Source of the DNA: Tianweitania populi
GTDB taxonomy: Bacteria > Pseudomonadota > Alphaproteobacteria > Rhizobiales > Rhizobiaceae
DNA: 64,000 bases
Direction: 5' to 3'
NCBI RefSeq assembly: GCF_014652875.1
Contig: NZ_BMZQ01000001.1
Span: 434,001-498,000, forward strand
Shown here: one piece after another, positions 1 to 8,472 of the stretch
Layout of the letters: every line of letters starts with the position of its first letter
Position numbering within the stretch: the stretch's first letter is position 1
Translations under genes and position numbers: made by a program
Notes under the pieces: model-generated
Databases searched by the model: none
Told to the model about the DNA's origin: nothing
Seen by the model: the letters and a program-made list of their open reading frames with translations, nothing else

Positions 1-962
1 GAATCCTTGCGCGAAGTTTTGCCCTCATCGCAGGCACGCGCGACGGCATAAACGTAAGCGCGGCAGGCGTTGAGCGTCGTGTAGAGGTCGGCAAGCTTGC
101 CTTGAACGAGCTGAAACGAGCCGATCGGCTGGCCGAACTGCTTGCGCTCCTGAACATAAGGCACGACGGTATCCAGGCAGGCGGCCATGATGCCCAGCGG
201 CCCGCCGGATAGCACCACGCGCTCGTAATCGAGGCCGGACATCAGCACTTCGACGCCACGTCCTTCTTCGCCGAGCACGTTGTCGTAGGGAACTTCGACA
301 TCTTCGAAGACCAGCTCGCCGGTGTTGGAACCGCGCATGCCGAGCTTGTCGAGCTTCTGCGCGATGGAGAAACCGGCCATCGATTTCTCGATCAGAAAGG
401 CTGTGATGCCGCGGGAATTCCGCTCCGGATCGGTCTTGGCGTAGACCACCAGCGTTTCTGCATCGGGACCATTGGTGATCCACATCTTGGTGCCGTTGAG
501 CACGAATCGGTCGTTGCGCTTTTCTGCGCGCAAGGTCATCGAAACCACGTCCGAACCCGAGCCGCTTTCCGACATGGCGAGCGCGCCGACATTCTCGCCA
601 GAACACAGCTTCGGTAGGTATTTGCTTTTCTGCTCGGCCGTGCCCCAGCGATTGATCTGGTTGACGCAAAGGTTGGAATGGGCACCGTAGGACAGGCCGA
701 CGGAAGCGGAAGCGCGGCTGATTTCCTCGATCGCCACGACATGGGCGACGTAGCCCAGCCCAGAGCCGCCGTAATCGGGATCGGCGGTCATGCCGAGAAG
801 GCCGAGCTCCCCCATTTCCTTCCAAAGCGGCGCGGGAAACTCGTTCTCACGGTCGATCGCGGCTGCCTGCGGCGCGATGCGATCCTGCGCGAAGCGGCGG
901 ACCGTATCGCGAAGGGCCTCAACGTCTTCGCCAAGGCCGAAGTCCATGCTGGTCGTATACAT
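1..962 (-). CDS. ivd: Isovaleryl-CoA dehydrogenase, C-terminus cut by window edge
   Basis: FAD flavoenzyme that oxidises isovaleryl-CoA to 3-methylcrotonyl-CoA in leucine breakdown. The ATG at 962 follows a GGGAGG ribosome site, and 320 codons are visible of the usual 385-390. The acyl-CoA dehydrogenase fold is clear: an [13 protein letters not shown]/substrate loop near residues 129-138, WITNG near 161-165, and LGMRGSNT near 207-214. The catalytic glutamate lies in [12 protein letters not shown] (about Glu247). That is its position in isovaleryl-CoA dehydrogenases, whereas most relatives carry it nearer the C-terminus. The neighbouring TetR gene is probably its regulator. Later liu genes would lie beyond the left edge. 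Confidence 0.93.
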   Translation of the reverse strand, partial: MYTTSMDFGLGEDVEALRDTVRRFAQDRIAPQAAAIDRENEFPAPLWKEMGELGLLGMTADPDYGGSGLGYVAHVVAIEEISRASASVGLSYGAHSNLCVNQINRWGTAEQKSKYLPKLCSGENVGALAMSESGSGSDVVSMTLRAEKRNDRFVLNGTKMWITNGPDAETLVVYAKTDPERNSRGITAFLIEKSMAGFSIAQKLDKLGMRGSNTGELVFEDVEVPYDNVLGEEGRGVEVLMSGLDYERVVLSGGPLGIMAACLDTVVPYVQERKQFGQPIGSFQLVQGKLADLYTTLNACRAYVYAVARACDEGKTSRKD

Positions 963-976
963 GCTGCCTCCCAGGT

Positions 977-1588
977 TCAGTCTGTGTGATCGTGTGCGGC
1001 GCCGACAAGGCGCAAGGTCATGATGCGGTAATGGGCAATCAGCTGGTCGACGGACAAACGGTCCTGCGGACGATACCAGACGATCACGCCGGTGATCATC
1101 TGAATGATCGCCATTGTGGTGAGCGCCGTGTCCTCAATCGCGAAACAGCCGACATCGGAGCCTTTCTGCAGGATCGCGCGTAGCTCCGCTTCATAACGAG
1201 CGCGCAAGCCAAGGATCGGCGACAGCTGCTCTGGCGAAAGGCTGCGAAGCTCGAGATTGCTGACATGCGTTGTTTCGCGCCGCTCAAGATGAAAGCGGAT
1301 GTGATGCTCCACGAAGGCCGCCAAGCGATCATCCGGCTGGTCCGCATGTCTGTTTGCTGCATCGTCCCAGGAAGACAGAAGCTCTTCCATGTGGCGGGAC
1401 ATCAGCTTGAAGAGCAGGTCCTGCTTGGTCGGGAAATAGCGGTACAGCGCTGCCGCTTGAACGCCGACCTCGCTGGCCAGCTGGCGCATGGTGACCGCTT
1501 CGAAGCCGTGGCGCGCGACGAGACCGGCGGCCGCCATGCGGATAGCCGCTTCCGTTTTTCCCCCGTCTGATCCGATCGTTCGCGCCAT
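977..1588 (-). CDS. TetR/AcrR-family regulator, likely of leucine catabolism
   Basis: 203-residue TetR protein. The N-terminal helix-turn-helix spans about residues 15-60 and includes [22 protein letters not shown]; a variable ligand domain follows. Two ATGs stand in tandem at 1591 and 1588. An AGGAGG ribosome site ends 1 nt before the first, so I chose the second. It lies 14 bp upstream of the isovaleryl-CoA dehydrogenase gene on the same strand. TetR regulators called LiuQ are known to control branched-chain and isovalerate catabolism in proteobacteria, so a LiuQ-like role is inferred from context and not proven. A perfect palindrome upstream may be its operator. Confidence 0.85.
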   Translation of the reverse strand: MARTIGSDGGKTEAAIRMAAAGLVARHGFEAVTMRQLASEVGVQAAALYRYFPTKQDLLFKLMSRHMEELLSSWDDAANRHADQPDDRLAAFVEHHIRFHLERRETTHVSNLELRSLSPEQLSPILGLRARYEAELRAILQKGSDVGCFAIEDTALTTMAIIQMITGVIVWYRPQDRLSVDQLIAHYRIMTLRLVGAAHDHTD

Positions 1589-1612
1589 CATTCCTCCTGC
1601 CGCAAGGAATAA

Positions 1613-1622
1613 AACGATCGTT
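1613..1622. promoter_or_regulatory. Palindrome AACGATCGTT, candidate TetR operator
   Basis: Perfect 10-bp palindrome lying 22-25 bp upstream of the two tandem TetR start codons, in a short AT-rich stretch where the promoter should be. TetR proteins commonly bind such repeats in their own promoters. Function is inferred from position. Confidence 0.35.
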
Positions 1623-1756
1623 CATTTAATTCAAGCGAAATGCAGGTCGTGTCGATGTTCCCGCCGGCTACAAAGATTAGCGCACCGTTGTATTCTTGCA
1701 CTTCTTTGATCGTGAGCAGCTTGTTACGGTCGAATCAATCACTTGGGGAGGGGCTT

Positions 1757-3001
1757 ATGACGACACGCGCCGTGACAACTTTGGTGTCAGCCGGTATCGC
1801 ATCCATTCTGCTCGCTTCGTCTTCGCAGGCGGGCGGCTTCAATCGCGGCATCGCGAACCTTGATCCGCTTTATTATACCACCGGCTTCGGTCTCACGAGT
1901 TCTGTGACTTACGTATCGCCGGCGCGATCGTTTTCGAGCGTGTCGGGAGCGCGCATCGTTGGCGGCCGTCCTGGGCTTTATACGCAGGGTGAAACCGACA
2001 TCGTCGAGGATTTCACCGTTCCGTCCGTGACCGTCGGCGGCCGCATCATCGGCGATCTGAGCTGCGCCGGTTCCTACACGCAGCCTTACGGCGTGGAAGC
2101 AAATTACGATGGCGCGATCCGCTTCAACATCGCGCAGCAGAAGCTCGACACCGATGAATACGGTCTGACCTGCGGCTACGGCTTCGACTTGTCCAAGGGT
2201 CGCCTGCTGCTGATCGGCGGCGTGTTCTATGAAACAGTCGATTTCACGCAGGCGAGAGATTTCACGCAGGCATTCCCATTTCCGTTCGCTGGGGAAAGCC
2301 GGATCAGGGTAGAGTCCGAGGACTTTGGCTACCGTCTAGGGGTTGGCTACGAGATTCCTGAAATCGCGCTGAAGGCGCAACTCCTGTATCGGTCGGAAAC
2401 GCACCATGATGCGACGGGCGACTATACCAACACGCCGTTTGCGGTTCTGACTTCTGCCCTGTCAGGCGGACGGATTTCTCTTGCAGCTGCTCAGGCAATC
2501 TACGGGAATTCCCTGACGGCTTCCGCAAGCACATCAGCAACCCTGCCGCAAAATCTTGAGTTTAGTTTGCAATCGGGCATTGCCCCGGGTTGGTTGGCGT
2601 TTGGATCTGTCAAGTGGACGGATTGGAGCGTGCTAAAGCGTCTTCAGGTGGTTGAAGGCATCGCAGGCCAGACCTTTTCCTCCACCAACTTCTACTTCGA
2701 GGACGGTTGGACGGTGACTGGCGGGGTTGGACATAAGTTCAACGACAAGCTGGGCGGTTCCCTGTCGGTTACCTGGGACAAAGGCGTATCCACTGGTTGG
2801 GATACGCTGACCGACACCTGGAGCTTCGGCGGCGGCGTTGCCTACGACTTCACGGATAAGTTCCAGCTGCGGGCCGGCGGCGCGGCGATCTACTTCACCG
2901 ATGGTGACAAGGACAAGGTCTCCAGCGCGCTCGACTATACCGCGACATCCGACAACGAATGGGGCTACGCCCTTTCGCTGAGTGGTACGCTGAAGTTCTA
3001 A
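1757..3001 (+). CDS. OmpP1/FadL/TodX-family outer-membrane transporter
   Basis: 414-residue outer-membrane beta-barrel of the FadL type, which passes long-chain fatty acids or other hydrophobic compounds. The ATG at 1757 has a strong GGGGAGGGG ribosome site; longer in-frame starts upstream lack one. A signal peptide of about 25 residues ends near SSQAGG. The mature N-terminus is rich in Gly and Asn, as is usual for the FadL hatch. The C-terminus ends in YALSLSGTLKF, with the terminal Phe typical of barrels. It stands alone between the TetR gene and a convergent aminotransferase gene. The real substrate is unknown; the nearby acyl-CoA dehydrogenase is only suggestive. Confidence 0.85.
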   Translation: MTTRAVTTLVSAGIASILLASSSQAGGFNRGIANLDPLYYTTGFGLTSSVTYVSPARSFSSVSGARIVGGRPGLYTQGETDIVEDFTVPSVTVGGRIIGDLSCAGSYTQPYGVEANYDGAIRFNIAQQKLDTDEYGLTCGYGFDLSKGRLLLIGGVFYETVDFTQARDFTQAFPFPFAGESRIRVESEDFGYRLGVGYEIPEIALKAQLLYRSETHHDATGDYTNTPFAVLTSALSGGRISLAAAQAIYGNSLTASASTSATLPQNLEFSLQSGIAPGWLAFGSVKWTDWSVLKRLQVVEGIAGQTFSSTNFYFEDGWTVTGGVGHKFNDKLGGSLSVTWDKGVSTGWDTLTDTWSFGGGVAYDFTDKFQLRAGGAAIYFTDGDKDKVSSALDYTATSDNEWGYALSLSGTLKF

Positions 3002-3008
3002 CCTAAAA

Positions 3009-4115
3009 CTAGGCTTTGCCGGCCGCTTCCAAGGCGGCCGGCAAAGCCTGCGCAAACAGGTCGATTTCCACATCGGGGCCGCAGCTGACGCGGATGTAGT
3101 GGTCGAGGCCGGGAGTCATCGGCTTGCGCACGAAGATGTCGCGTCGGCCGAGTTCCTGCAGAACGCGCAAGGCATAAGCGCCATCTGAGCCGCAGTCGAT
3201 CGCCACGAAATTCGTGGCCGAGGGCAGGGCGGAAAGACCGTTCTCTTCGGCGATGCGGGTCAGTCGCTCGCGGCAGTGCTCCACCTTTTTCACCGTTTGG
3301 GCGAGATGCGCCTGGTCTTCGAGCGCCGCCAGCGCTGCGACTTGCGTCATACGTGACATGCCGAAGTGGTTGCGCACTTTATCGAACGCACGGATCACCT
3401 CCGCATCGCCGATGGCATAGCCGCACCGCATGCCGGCAAGGCCGTAAGCCTTGGAGAAGGTGCGCATGCGCAGCATGTTCGGCCGGATCAGGTCGATCGG
3501 CGGCAGCGTGCCGGCCGGCGCGAACTCGCCATAAGCTTCGTCGAGGATGAGCATGACATCATCCGGCACGCCCTTGATCAGGCGCACCACGTCTTCAGCT
3601 GGCCAGAAGGTGCTCATCGGATTGTCGGGGTTGGCAAAATACACCATCGCCGGCTTGATCTTCAGCACAGCCGCCAGAAGCGCTTCGGGATTTTCGTGGT
3701 TGCCTTTGTAAGGCACCGTATGCAGTTGCGCGCCAAAGCCGGCGACATGGTAGTTGAAGGTCGGATAACCGCCCAGCGAGGTGACGACGGTGCCGCCGGG
3801 CTCCACGAAGAGCCGCACGGCAAGGCCGAGGAGGCCGTCTATGCCTTCACCCACGGCAATCTGGTCGGGCTTGATGCCGAGATGCCGGGCCAGTGCTTGT
3901 GTCAGATCGTAGTTTTCAGGATCGCCGTATTTCCACATATCATCCGCGGCGGCGGCCATCGCTGCAGCCACTTTCGGCGACGCGCCAAAGCCATTCTCGT
4001 TGGCGCCAAGGCGCGCCCTGAAGGGCCGTCCGTTGTTTCGTTCCTGGGTTTCCGGGCCGACAAACGGCACGGTGGACGGCAACGAGTCGGCAAGCGCAGT
4101 GAGATGGGGCGGCAT
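3009..4115 (-). CDS. PLP-dependent aminotransferase, histidinol-phosphate aminotransferase-like
   Basis: 368-residue fold-type I aminotransferase of the HisC / aromatic aminotransferase group. Visible landmarks are the substrate arm RLGANENGFGASP (residues 35-47), the cofactor aspartate in LDEAYGEF (about Asp192, Tyr195), and the Schiff-base lysine in TFSKAYGLAGMR (about Lys222). A C-terminal arginine sits in YIRVSCG. Size and motifs fit HisC, but no his genes are near. In rhizobia such stand-alone paralogues often act on aromatic amino acids, so the substrate is open. Its 3' end nearly meets that of the convergent FadL gene. Confidence 0.85.
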   Translation of the reverse strand: MPPHLTALADSLPSTVPFVGPETQERNNGRPFRARLGANENGFGASPKVAAAMAAAADDMWKYGDPENYDLTQALARHLGIKPDQIAVGEGIDGLLGLAVRLFVEPGGTVVTSLGGYPTFNYHVAGFGAQLHTVPYKGNHENPEALLAAVLKIKPAMVYFANPDNPMSTFWPAEDVVRLIKGVPDDVMLILDEAYGEFAPAGTLPPIDLIRPNMLRMRTFSKAYGLAGMRCGYAIGDAEVIRAFDKVRNHFGMSRMTQVAALAALEDQAHLAQTVKKVEHCRERLTRIAEENGLSALPSATNFVAIDCGSDGAYALRVLQELGRRDIFVRKPMTPGLDHYIRVSCGPDVEIDLFAQALPAALEAAGKA

Positions 4116-4203
4116 GGGAAAACCTGTCTAACAGTCGATCTGGCTTACCGAGGATTGCCGCTTGCCGCAACAAACCTGTCCGTCGATCGAAGGTTTGACC
4201 GTC

Positions 4204-5190
4204 TTAGAACTTGTGCTCGAAGCGCAGCACGCCCGACCAGTCTTGCGAGGCCGTGTTGTAGACGACCTCGGGCGTGACGGCCAAACCCCGCACGGGCGTG
4301 AGTTCAAGATCGCCGCTGAATTCCCAGGCATCCGTGTCGAAGTATTGCGCGGTGCCTGACAGCGCCACTTTCGGCGTGAGTTCGGCGGACACGCCGATCA
4401 AACCCGACCATTCCGTGCGCTCGTAAACCGGATCGAGGATCGTGTAATCGCCGGTTTCACCATCCGGGCTGGAATAGAAGCCGTGCAGACCGATATTGAT
4501 CTGCGTATGGGGAACCTTGAAGCGGACGGTTGCGCGGGCGCCCCATGAGTCAGCGACACCGTCATAGCCGGCAACGGCGCCGAGAGTGAAGTCGTCGCGC
4601 TTGTACCGCGCGCCGGCTTCCGCATTGGTTTCCCAGTCGCTCGACGCCTCATTGTCGATCGCCGCAACGATGGCAGTAAAGCCATTGTTGTTATCGTAGG
4701 TATAGCTGATCTCGCCGCCCTGATTATAGGCGTAGCGGCCCTCGAACAGGGTTGGGCCGGCCGAGTCGAGAAAGCGGGCATAAGGTGTTTTCGTCAGGCC
4801 GACGAGAAAGCCATTCAGCTCGACGTAGCTGTAGAGCAGCCGGCTCGATGTGCCGCCGTCCGCGTACCAGTCCATTTCGGCTTCGACATAGCCGGTGAGG
4901 GTGCCGAGTTCGGTTTCGGACTTCACCGAGAACGTCGGAGCAAAGCGGGCATAGTTGAAGTAACCGTCGAAGTCGTCACCAGTGGACGCCACTTCATAAC
5001 GATAGTAGCCGCCGATCTTCAGACAGGTCTCCGTGCCGGGCAGGTAGAAGAAGCCTTGACCGTAGAGGTCGCAGATCCGGACATAATCGACCGGTTCTGC
5101 TTCCGGGATGACAACGGCATCGGACGCGCTCGCGATGGAAGCACCGAAAAGACCGGCGATGGCGGTAAGCAGAACAAAACGGATTTTCAC
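4204..5190 (-). CDS. Rhizobial-type porin (Porin_2 family), copy A
   Basis: Trimeric outer-membrane general porin of the Omp2/RopA family, 328 residues from a GTG at 5190. This start aligns with the MTIK and MNIK starts of the other two porins, and AGGGGC stands 6 nt upstream. A signal peptide ends at ASASD. The mature protein opens with the family block VRICDLYGQGFFYLPGTETC, then LKIGGYYRYE, and ends in VLRFEHKF with a terminal Phe. The two cysteines of the N-terminal block are conserved. Copy B downstream on the same strand has the same length and a related leader, so this is a tandem duplication. Confidence 0.92.
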   Translation of the reverse strand: MKIRFVLLTAIAGLFGASIASASDAVVIPEAEPVDYVRICDLYGQGFFYLPGTETCLKIGGYYRYEVASTGDDFDGYFNYARFAPTFSVKSETELGTLTGYVEAEMDWYADGGTSSRLLYSYVELNGFLVGLTKTPYARFLDSAGPTLFEGRYAYNQGGEISYTYDNNNGFTAIVAAIDNEASSDWETNAEAGARYKRDDFTLGAVAGYDGVADSWGARATVRFKVPHTQINIGLHGFYSSPDGETGDYTILDPVYERTEWSGLIGVSAELTPKVALSGTAQYFDTDAWEFSGDLELTPVRGLAVTPEVVYNTASQDWSGVLRFEHKF

Positions 5191-5233
5191 GACGTGCCCC
5201 TGAAGCAAGATGCCGTAGCGCTACTTTGCTTTC

Positions 5234-5249
5234 GTTCTTCCCCAAGAAC
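5234..5249 (-). promoter_or_regulatory. Conserved leader hairpin of porin A (GGGG loop)
   Basis: On the minus strand the leader carries GTTCTT-GGGG-AAGAAC, a 6-bp stem with a 4-nt loop, 43 nt before the start codon. Porin B has the same loop, but its stem differs at a paired position (GCTCTT/AAGAGC): U-A here is C-G there, a compensatory change. This supports selection on an RNA structure. A shared box lies about 42 nt further upstream. Confidence 0.5.
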
Positions 5250-5290
5250 GGTGAAGCAGTTCACCCTAGGTACAGCAACTACATACATCT

Positions 5291-5306
5291 TTGTTGCACT
5301 ACGCAA
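5291..5306 (-). promoter_or_regulatory. Shared upstream box of porin A
   Basis: Minus strand TTGCGTAGTGCAACAA, an imperfect TTGC..GCAA dyad. Porin B carries TTGCGCAGTACAA at 6575-6587 at almost the same distance from its hairpin (42 versus 45 nt). It may be part of the promoter or an operator. I see no convincing -10 box at exact spacing, so the role is open. Confidence 0.3.
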
Positions 5307-5425
5307 TGCGTCGGATGTTGAAAGCCTGTGAATGGATGATCTTGTCGCAGCCTTGTTGCGGAAAATGTGCGACATTAGTGATCTTGGATGCCTTGGCAGG
5401 GGAGGCTGGTGCGCGGCCGCGCGTC

Positions 5426-5458
5426 GGCAGGCGCGCAGCTATTCACTGCGCACCTGCC
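5426..5458 (-). terminator. Stem-loop after porin B, possible terminator
   Basis: A 13-bp stem (one G-U pair when read on the minus strand) with a 7-nt loop begins 22 nt past the porin B stop. No U-tract follows on the minus strand, so termination would be weak or Rho-assisted. Read on the plus strand it is followed by a short TGTTTTC. Confidence 0.4.
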
Positions 5459-5480
5459 TGTTTTCGGATGTTGAATGATG

Positions 5481-6467
5481 TCAGAAGTTGCGCTGGAAGC
5501 GCAGCACGCCGGACCAATCCTCGGAAGCCGTATTGTAGATGACTTCCGGCGTAATCGCCAAACCGCTCACGGGCGTGAGTTCAAGATCGGCGCTGAACTC
5601 CCATTCGTTGGTGTCGAAATACTGCGCGGTTCCTGCCAGCGCGACCTTCGGGTTCAACTCCGCCGAAGCACCGATCAATCCCGACCATTCCGTGCGCTCA
5701 TCGACGGGATCGAGGATCGTGTAAACGCCTTCATCACCGTCCGGGCTCGAATAGAAGCCGTAGAGGCCGACATTCAGCACTGTGTTCGGAACCTTGAAGC
5801 GTAGCGTCGCGCGAGCGCCCCACGAGTCTGCCACGCCGTCATAGCCGGCGATGGCACCGAGGGTGAAATCGTCCTTCTCGTATTTGGCGCCTGCTTCGCC
5901 GTTGGTTTCCCAACTAGTGTTGGCGGTATTGTCGACGGCCGCGATGATGGCGGTGAAGCCTTTGCCATTGTCGTAGGTGTAGCTGATTTCGGTCGCTTCG
6001 TTCGACCCATACCGGCCTTCGAAGAGGGTCGGCCCGGCGAAATCCAGGTAGCGCAAGTACGGTGTTTCGGTCTTACCGGCCAGGAAGCCGGCCAGTTCGA
6101 CATAGGCATAAAGCAGGTTGAAAGAGTTGCCTTCACCGGAGTCCCAAGTGAACTCTGTCTCGGCATAGCTGGTCAGCGTGCCAAGCTCGGTTTCCGACTT
6201 GACCGTGAAGCTCGGAGCGAAGCGCGCGTAGCTGGTATAGCCGTCGAAGTCCTCGCCGGAACTGTTGACCTGGAAGCGGAAATAACCGCCGACCTTCAGG
6301 CAGGTTTCTGTTCCCGGAATGTAAAAGAAGCCTTCACCATAGACGTCGCAGACGCGAACATAGTCCAGCGGCTCCGGTTCGGCGATCACGACGGCATCGG
6401 CAGCAGTGGCGATGTTGGCGACGCACAATGATGCGACGGTTGCGAGCCATACGGCCTTGATAGTCAT
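5481..6467 (-). CDS. Rhizobial-type porin (Porin_2 family), copy B
   Basis: 328-residue porin, the same length as copy A. The ATG at 6467 (MTIKAVWLATVASL) is chosen over upstream in-frame ATGs because it aligns with the other porin starts and has GGGGCG just upstream. The signal peptide ends at ATAADAVV. The mature protein carries the family block VRVCDVYGEGFFYIPGTETC, then LKVGGYFRF, and ends in VLRFQRNF. It is closest in sequence to copy A, with a related leader. The two lie head to tail with about 290 bp between them, and the structured leader suggests post-transcriptional control of each copy. Pore selectivity cannot be read from the sequence. Confidence 0.93.
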   Translation of the reverse strand: MTIKAVWLATVASLCVANIATAADAVVIAEPEPLDYVRVCDVYGEGFFYIPGTETCLKVGGYFRFQVNSSGEDFDGYTSYARFAPSFTVKSETELGTLTSYAETEFTWDSGEGNSFNLLYAYVELAGFLAGKTETPYLRYLDFAGPTLFEGRYGSNEATEISYTYDNGKGFTAIIAAVDNTANTSWETNGEAGAKYEKDDFTLGAIAGYDGVADSWGARATLRFKVPNTVLNVGLYGFYSSPDGDEGVYTILDPVDERTEWSGLIGASAELNPKVALAGTAQYFDTNEWEFSADLELTPVSGLAITPEVIYNTASEDWSGVLRFQRNF

Positions 6468-6514
6468 AAAGCGCCCCATGATAGACATGATAATTGCCTG
6501 GGCACCTTCTCGCC

Positions 6515-6530
6515 GCTCTTCCCCAAGAGC
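6515..6530 (-). promoter_or_regulatory. Conserved leader hairpin of porin B (GGGG loop)
   Basis: Minus strand GCTCTT-GGGG-AAGAGC, a 6-bp stem with a GGGG loop, 47 nt before the start codon. It is the partner of the porin A hairpin, with a compensatory base-pair change in the stem. The loop could present G residues to a C-rich regulatory RNA; that is inference. Confidence 0.5.
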
Positions 6531-6929
6531 GTCGACGTCGTGAACCGTGGGTGCAAGAACCACATACCTGTTTTTTGTACTGCGCAATATGTCACGACAC
6601 TTTGAACGCTGCTTGGATCGGATTGTTGAGCATTGTTGCTCGAATGTAACGACGCTGCCATCCGGCGCTGCGCACTGTTTGTCTTTAAGCAAGGTTCAGC
6701 ACAGCCTTGCATCCTTGATCCAAGCCGCATCGGGAACCTGTGGGCACTTTGCGGATTAGCAGCCAGTAGTCGCGATCTTCGTGCCTGCCACCACGCACTT
6801 GACCAATCGACGGGCGCAGCTGGCGCGTGGTCGAGGAACGCAGCCCGCCCTTGAAGCTGGCAACGCCTCGGTCCGCCTCCGGATTTTCCACAGCGATGCG
6901 CCCATTTCGCAAGAGATACCGAGGATCGG
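6531..6929. other. Intergenic region between divergent porin B and the Pao operon
   Basis: About 400 bp with no credible gene. It must hold the porin B promoter, including the shared TTGCGCAGTACAA box at 6575-6587 on the minus strand, and the plus-strand promoter of the molybdenum hydroxylase operon. Short open frames here overlap on both strands and look random. I see no strong terminator or riboswitch. Confidence 0.4.
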
Positions 6930-7451
6930 ATGGATCACATCACCGGCTCACAGGATTTATCGGCGGGCACGGACCTGCCGGGCATTCCAATCACGCTTAC
7001 TATCAACGGCCGGGTTCGCGAGCTGAGCGTCGCGCCCTGGGTGACCCTTCTGGATTTGCTGCGCGAGCGGCTGGATCTGACCGGCACCAAGAAGGGTTGC
7101 GATCATGGCCAGTGCGGCGCCTGCACGGTGCTGGTAGACGGTAAGCGCATCAACAGCTGCCTAAAGCTCGCCGTTGCTTATGACGGCGCCGAGATCACTA
7201 CGATCGAGGGGTTAGCGCAGGGCGAGGCGCTGCATCCGCTGCAGCAGGCGTTCATCGACCGCGATGCCTTTCAGTGCGGCTACTGCACGCCTGGGCAGAT
7301 CTGCTCAGGCATCGGCTTGATGAATGAAGGCCGCGCAAGTACGCGCGACGAGGTCCGCGAGCTGATGAGCGGCAACATCTGCCGCTGTGGTGCCTACACC
7401 AACATCACCGATGCCGTGATGGACGTGCTGGAGAAGGAGAGCGTGAAATGA
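6930..7451 (+). CDS. paoA: Aldehyde oxidoreductase, [2Fe-2S] subunit (PaoA/YagT type)
   Basis: 173-residue small subunit of a xanthine-oxidase-family molybdenum enzyme; it carries electrons from the molybdenum centre to FAD. A plant-type ferredoxin cluster uses Cys57, 62, 65 and 77 (GCDHGQCGACTVLVDGKR). The all-helical second domain uses Cys116, 119, 151 and 153 (CGYCTPGQ and ICRCGAY). E. coli PaoA is exported by a Tat signal. Here the N-terminus is short and lacks a twin-arginine motif, so a cytoplasmic enzyme is more likely. Its stop overlaps the next start by 4 bp (ATGA). Confidence 0.9.
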   Translation: MDHITGSQDLSAGTDLPGIPITLTINGRVRELSVAPWVTLLDLLRERLDLTGTKKGCDHGQCGACTVLVDGKRINSCLKLAVAYDGAEITTIEGLAQGEALHPLQQAFIDRDAFQCGYCTPGQICSGIGLMNEGRASTRDEVRELMSGNICRCGAYTNITDAVMDVLEKESVK

Positions 7452-8461
7452 ACCGCTTCTCTTATCACCGCGCAGGTGACGTTGCCGAAGCGGCCCAGAT
7501 GGGCGCTGAAGCCGACACACGCTTTCTTGCAGGCGGCACCAATCTCGTTGACCTTATGAAGGCGAATGTCGAGCGCCCGACGCGGCTTGTCGACATTTCG
7601 CGTTTGCCGCACAACAAGATCGAGGAACTGCCGGAAGGTGGTTTGCGTCTAGGTGCGCTCGTCACCAACGCAGACACCGCCTACGATGCACGAGTGGAAC
7701 AGCGCTATCCGCTGCTGAGCTCCGCCATTCTGGCCGGCGCCAGCCCGCAGCTGCGCAACGCTGCTACCAATGGCGGTAATCTTAACCAGCGTACCCGCTG
7801 CTATTACTTCTATGACACGGCAACTGCCTGCAACAAGCGCGAGCCGGGCTCAGGTTGCGGCGCGATCAACGGCGTCAACCGCATCCATGCGATCCTTGGC
7901 ACGAGCGAAGCCTGCATCGCAACGCATCCATCGGATATGTGCGTGGCGCTGGCCGCTCTTGAAGCCGAGGTCCGTGTGGAAGGTCCGGGCGGCGCGCGCG
8001 TGATCCCGTTTGCCGACTATCACCGGCTTCCGGGTGACGAACCGTCCAAGGACAACACCTTGCAGCCCGGCGAGATCGTCACCGCCATTGACTTGCCGGC
8101 AGACAGCTTCACCGAGAACTATACCTATCTGAAGCTGCGCGACCGCCTGTCTTATGCCTTCGCACTGGTGTCTGTTGCAGTCGGGCTGACGATGGAAGGC
8201 GGCAAGATCGCCAAGGCTCGCATTGCGCTAGGCGGCGTCGCCCACAAGCCTTGGCGCGTTCCGGCCGCAGAAGCGCTGCTTGAAGGGCAGGCCCCATCGC
8301 CGGAGCTGTTCGGGCGAGTGGCTGACGCGCTGCTTCAAGGCGCGGTTGGCCAGGGCACCAATGACTTCAAGATCGACCTGGCACGCCGCGCGATCCGACG
8401 GGCGCTCCGTCAGGCGGCTGCGGGAACGCCGCAGTCGCAAACCGACAAGCACGTGGCCTGA
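7448..8461 (+). CDS. paoB: Aldehyde oxidoreductase, FAD subunit (PaoB/YagS type)
   Basis: 337-residue medium subunit with the CO-dehydrogenase flavoprotein fold. The FAD loop FLAGGTNLVDLMK lies near residues 26-38 and ATNGGNLNQRTRC near 106-118. Cysteines 118, 128, 137, 156 and 165 fall in an insert that in PaoB binds an additional [4Fe-4S] cluster. This insert separates the PaoABC group from ordinary xanthine dehydrogenases. The gene overlaps paoA by 4 bp and lies 11 bp before paoC, so the three are almost certainly co-translated in fixed ratio. Confidence 0.9.
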   Translation: MNRFSYHRAGDVAEAAQMGAEADTRFLAGGTNLVDLMKANVERPTRLVDISRLPHNKIEELPEGGLRLGALVTNADTAYDARVEQRYPLLSSAILAGASPQLRNAATNGGNLNQRTRCYYFYDTATACNKREPGSGCGAINGVNRIHAILGTSEACIATHPSDMCVALAALEAEVRVEGPGGARVIPFADYHRLPGDEPSKDNTLQPGEIVTAIDLPADSFTENYTYLKLRDRLSYAFALVSVAVGLTMEGGKIAKARIALGGVAHKPWRVPAAEALLEGQAPSPELFGRVADALLQGAVGQGTNDFKIDLARRAIRRALRQAAAGTPQSQTDKHVA

Positions 8462-8472
8462 GGAGAGCGGCT

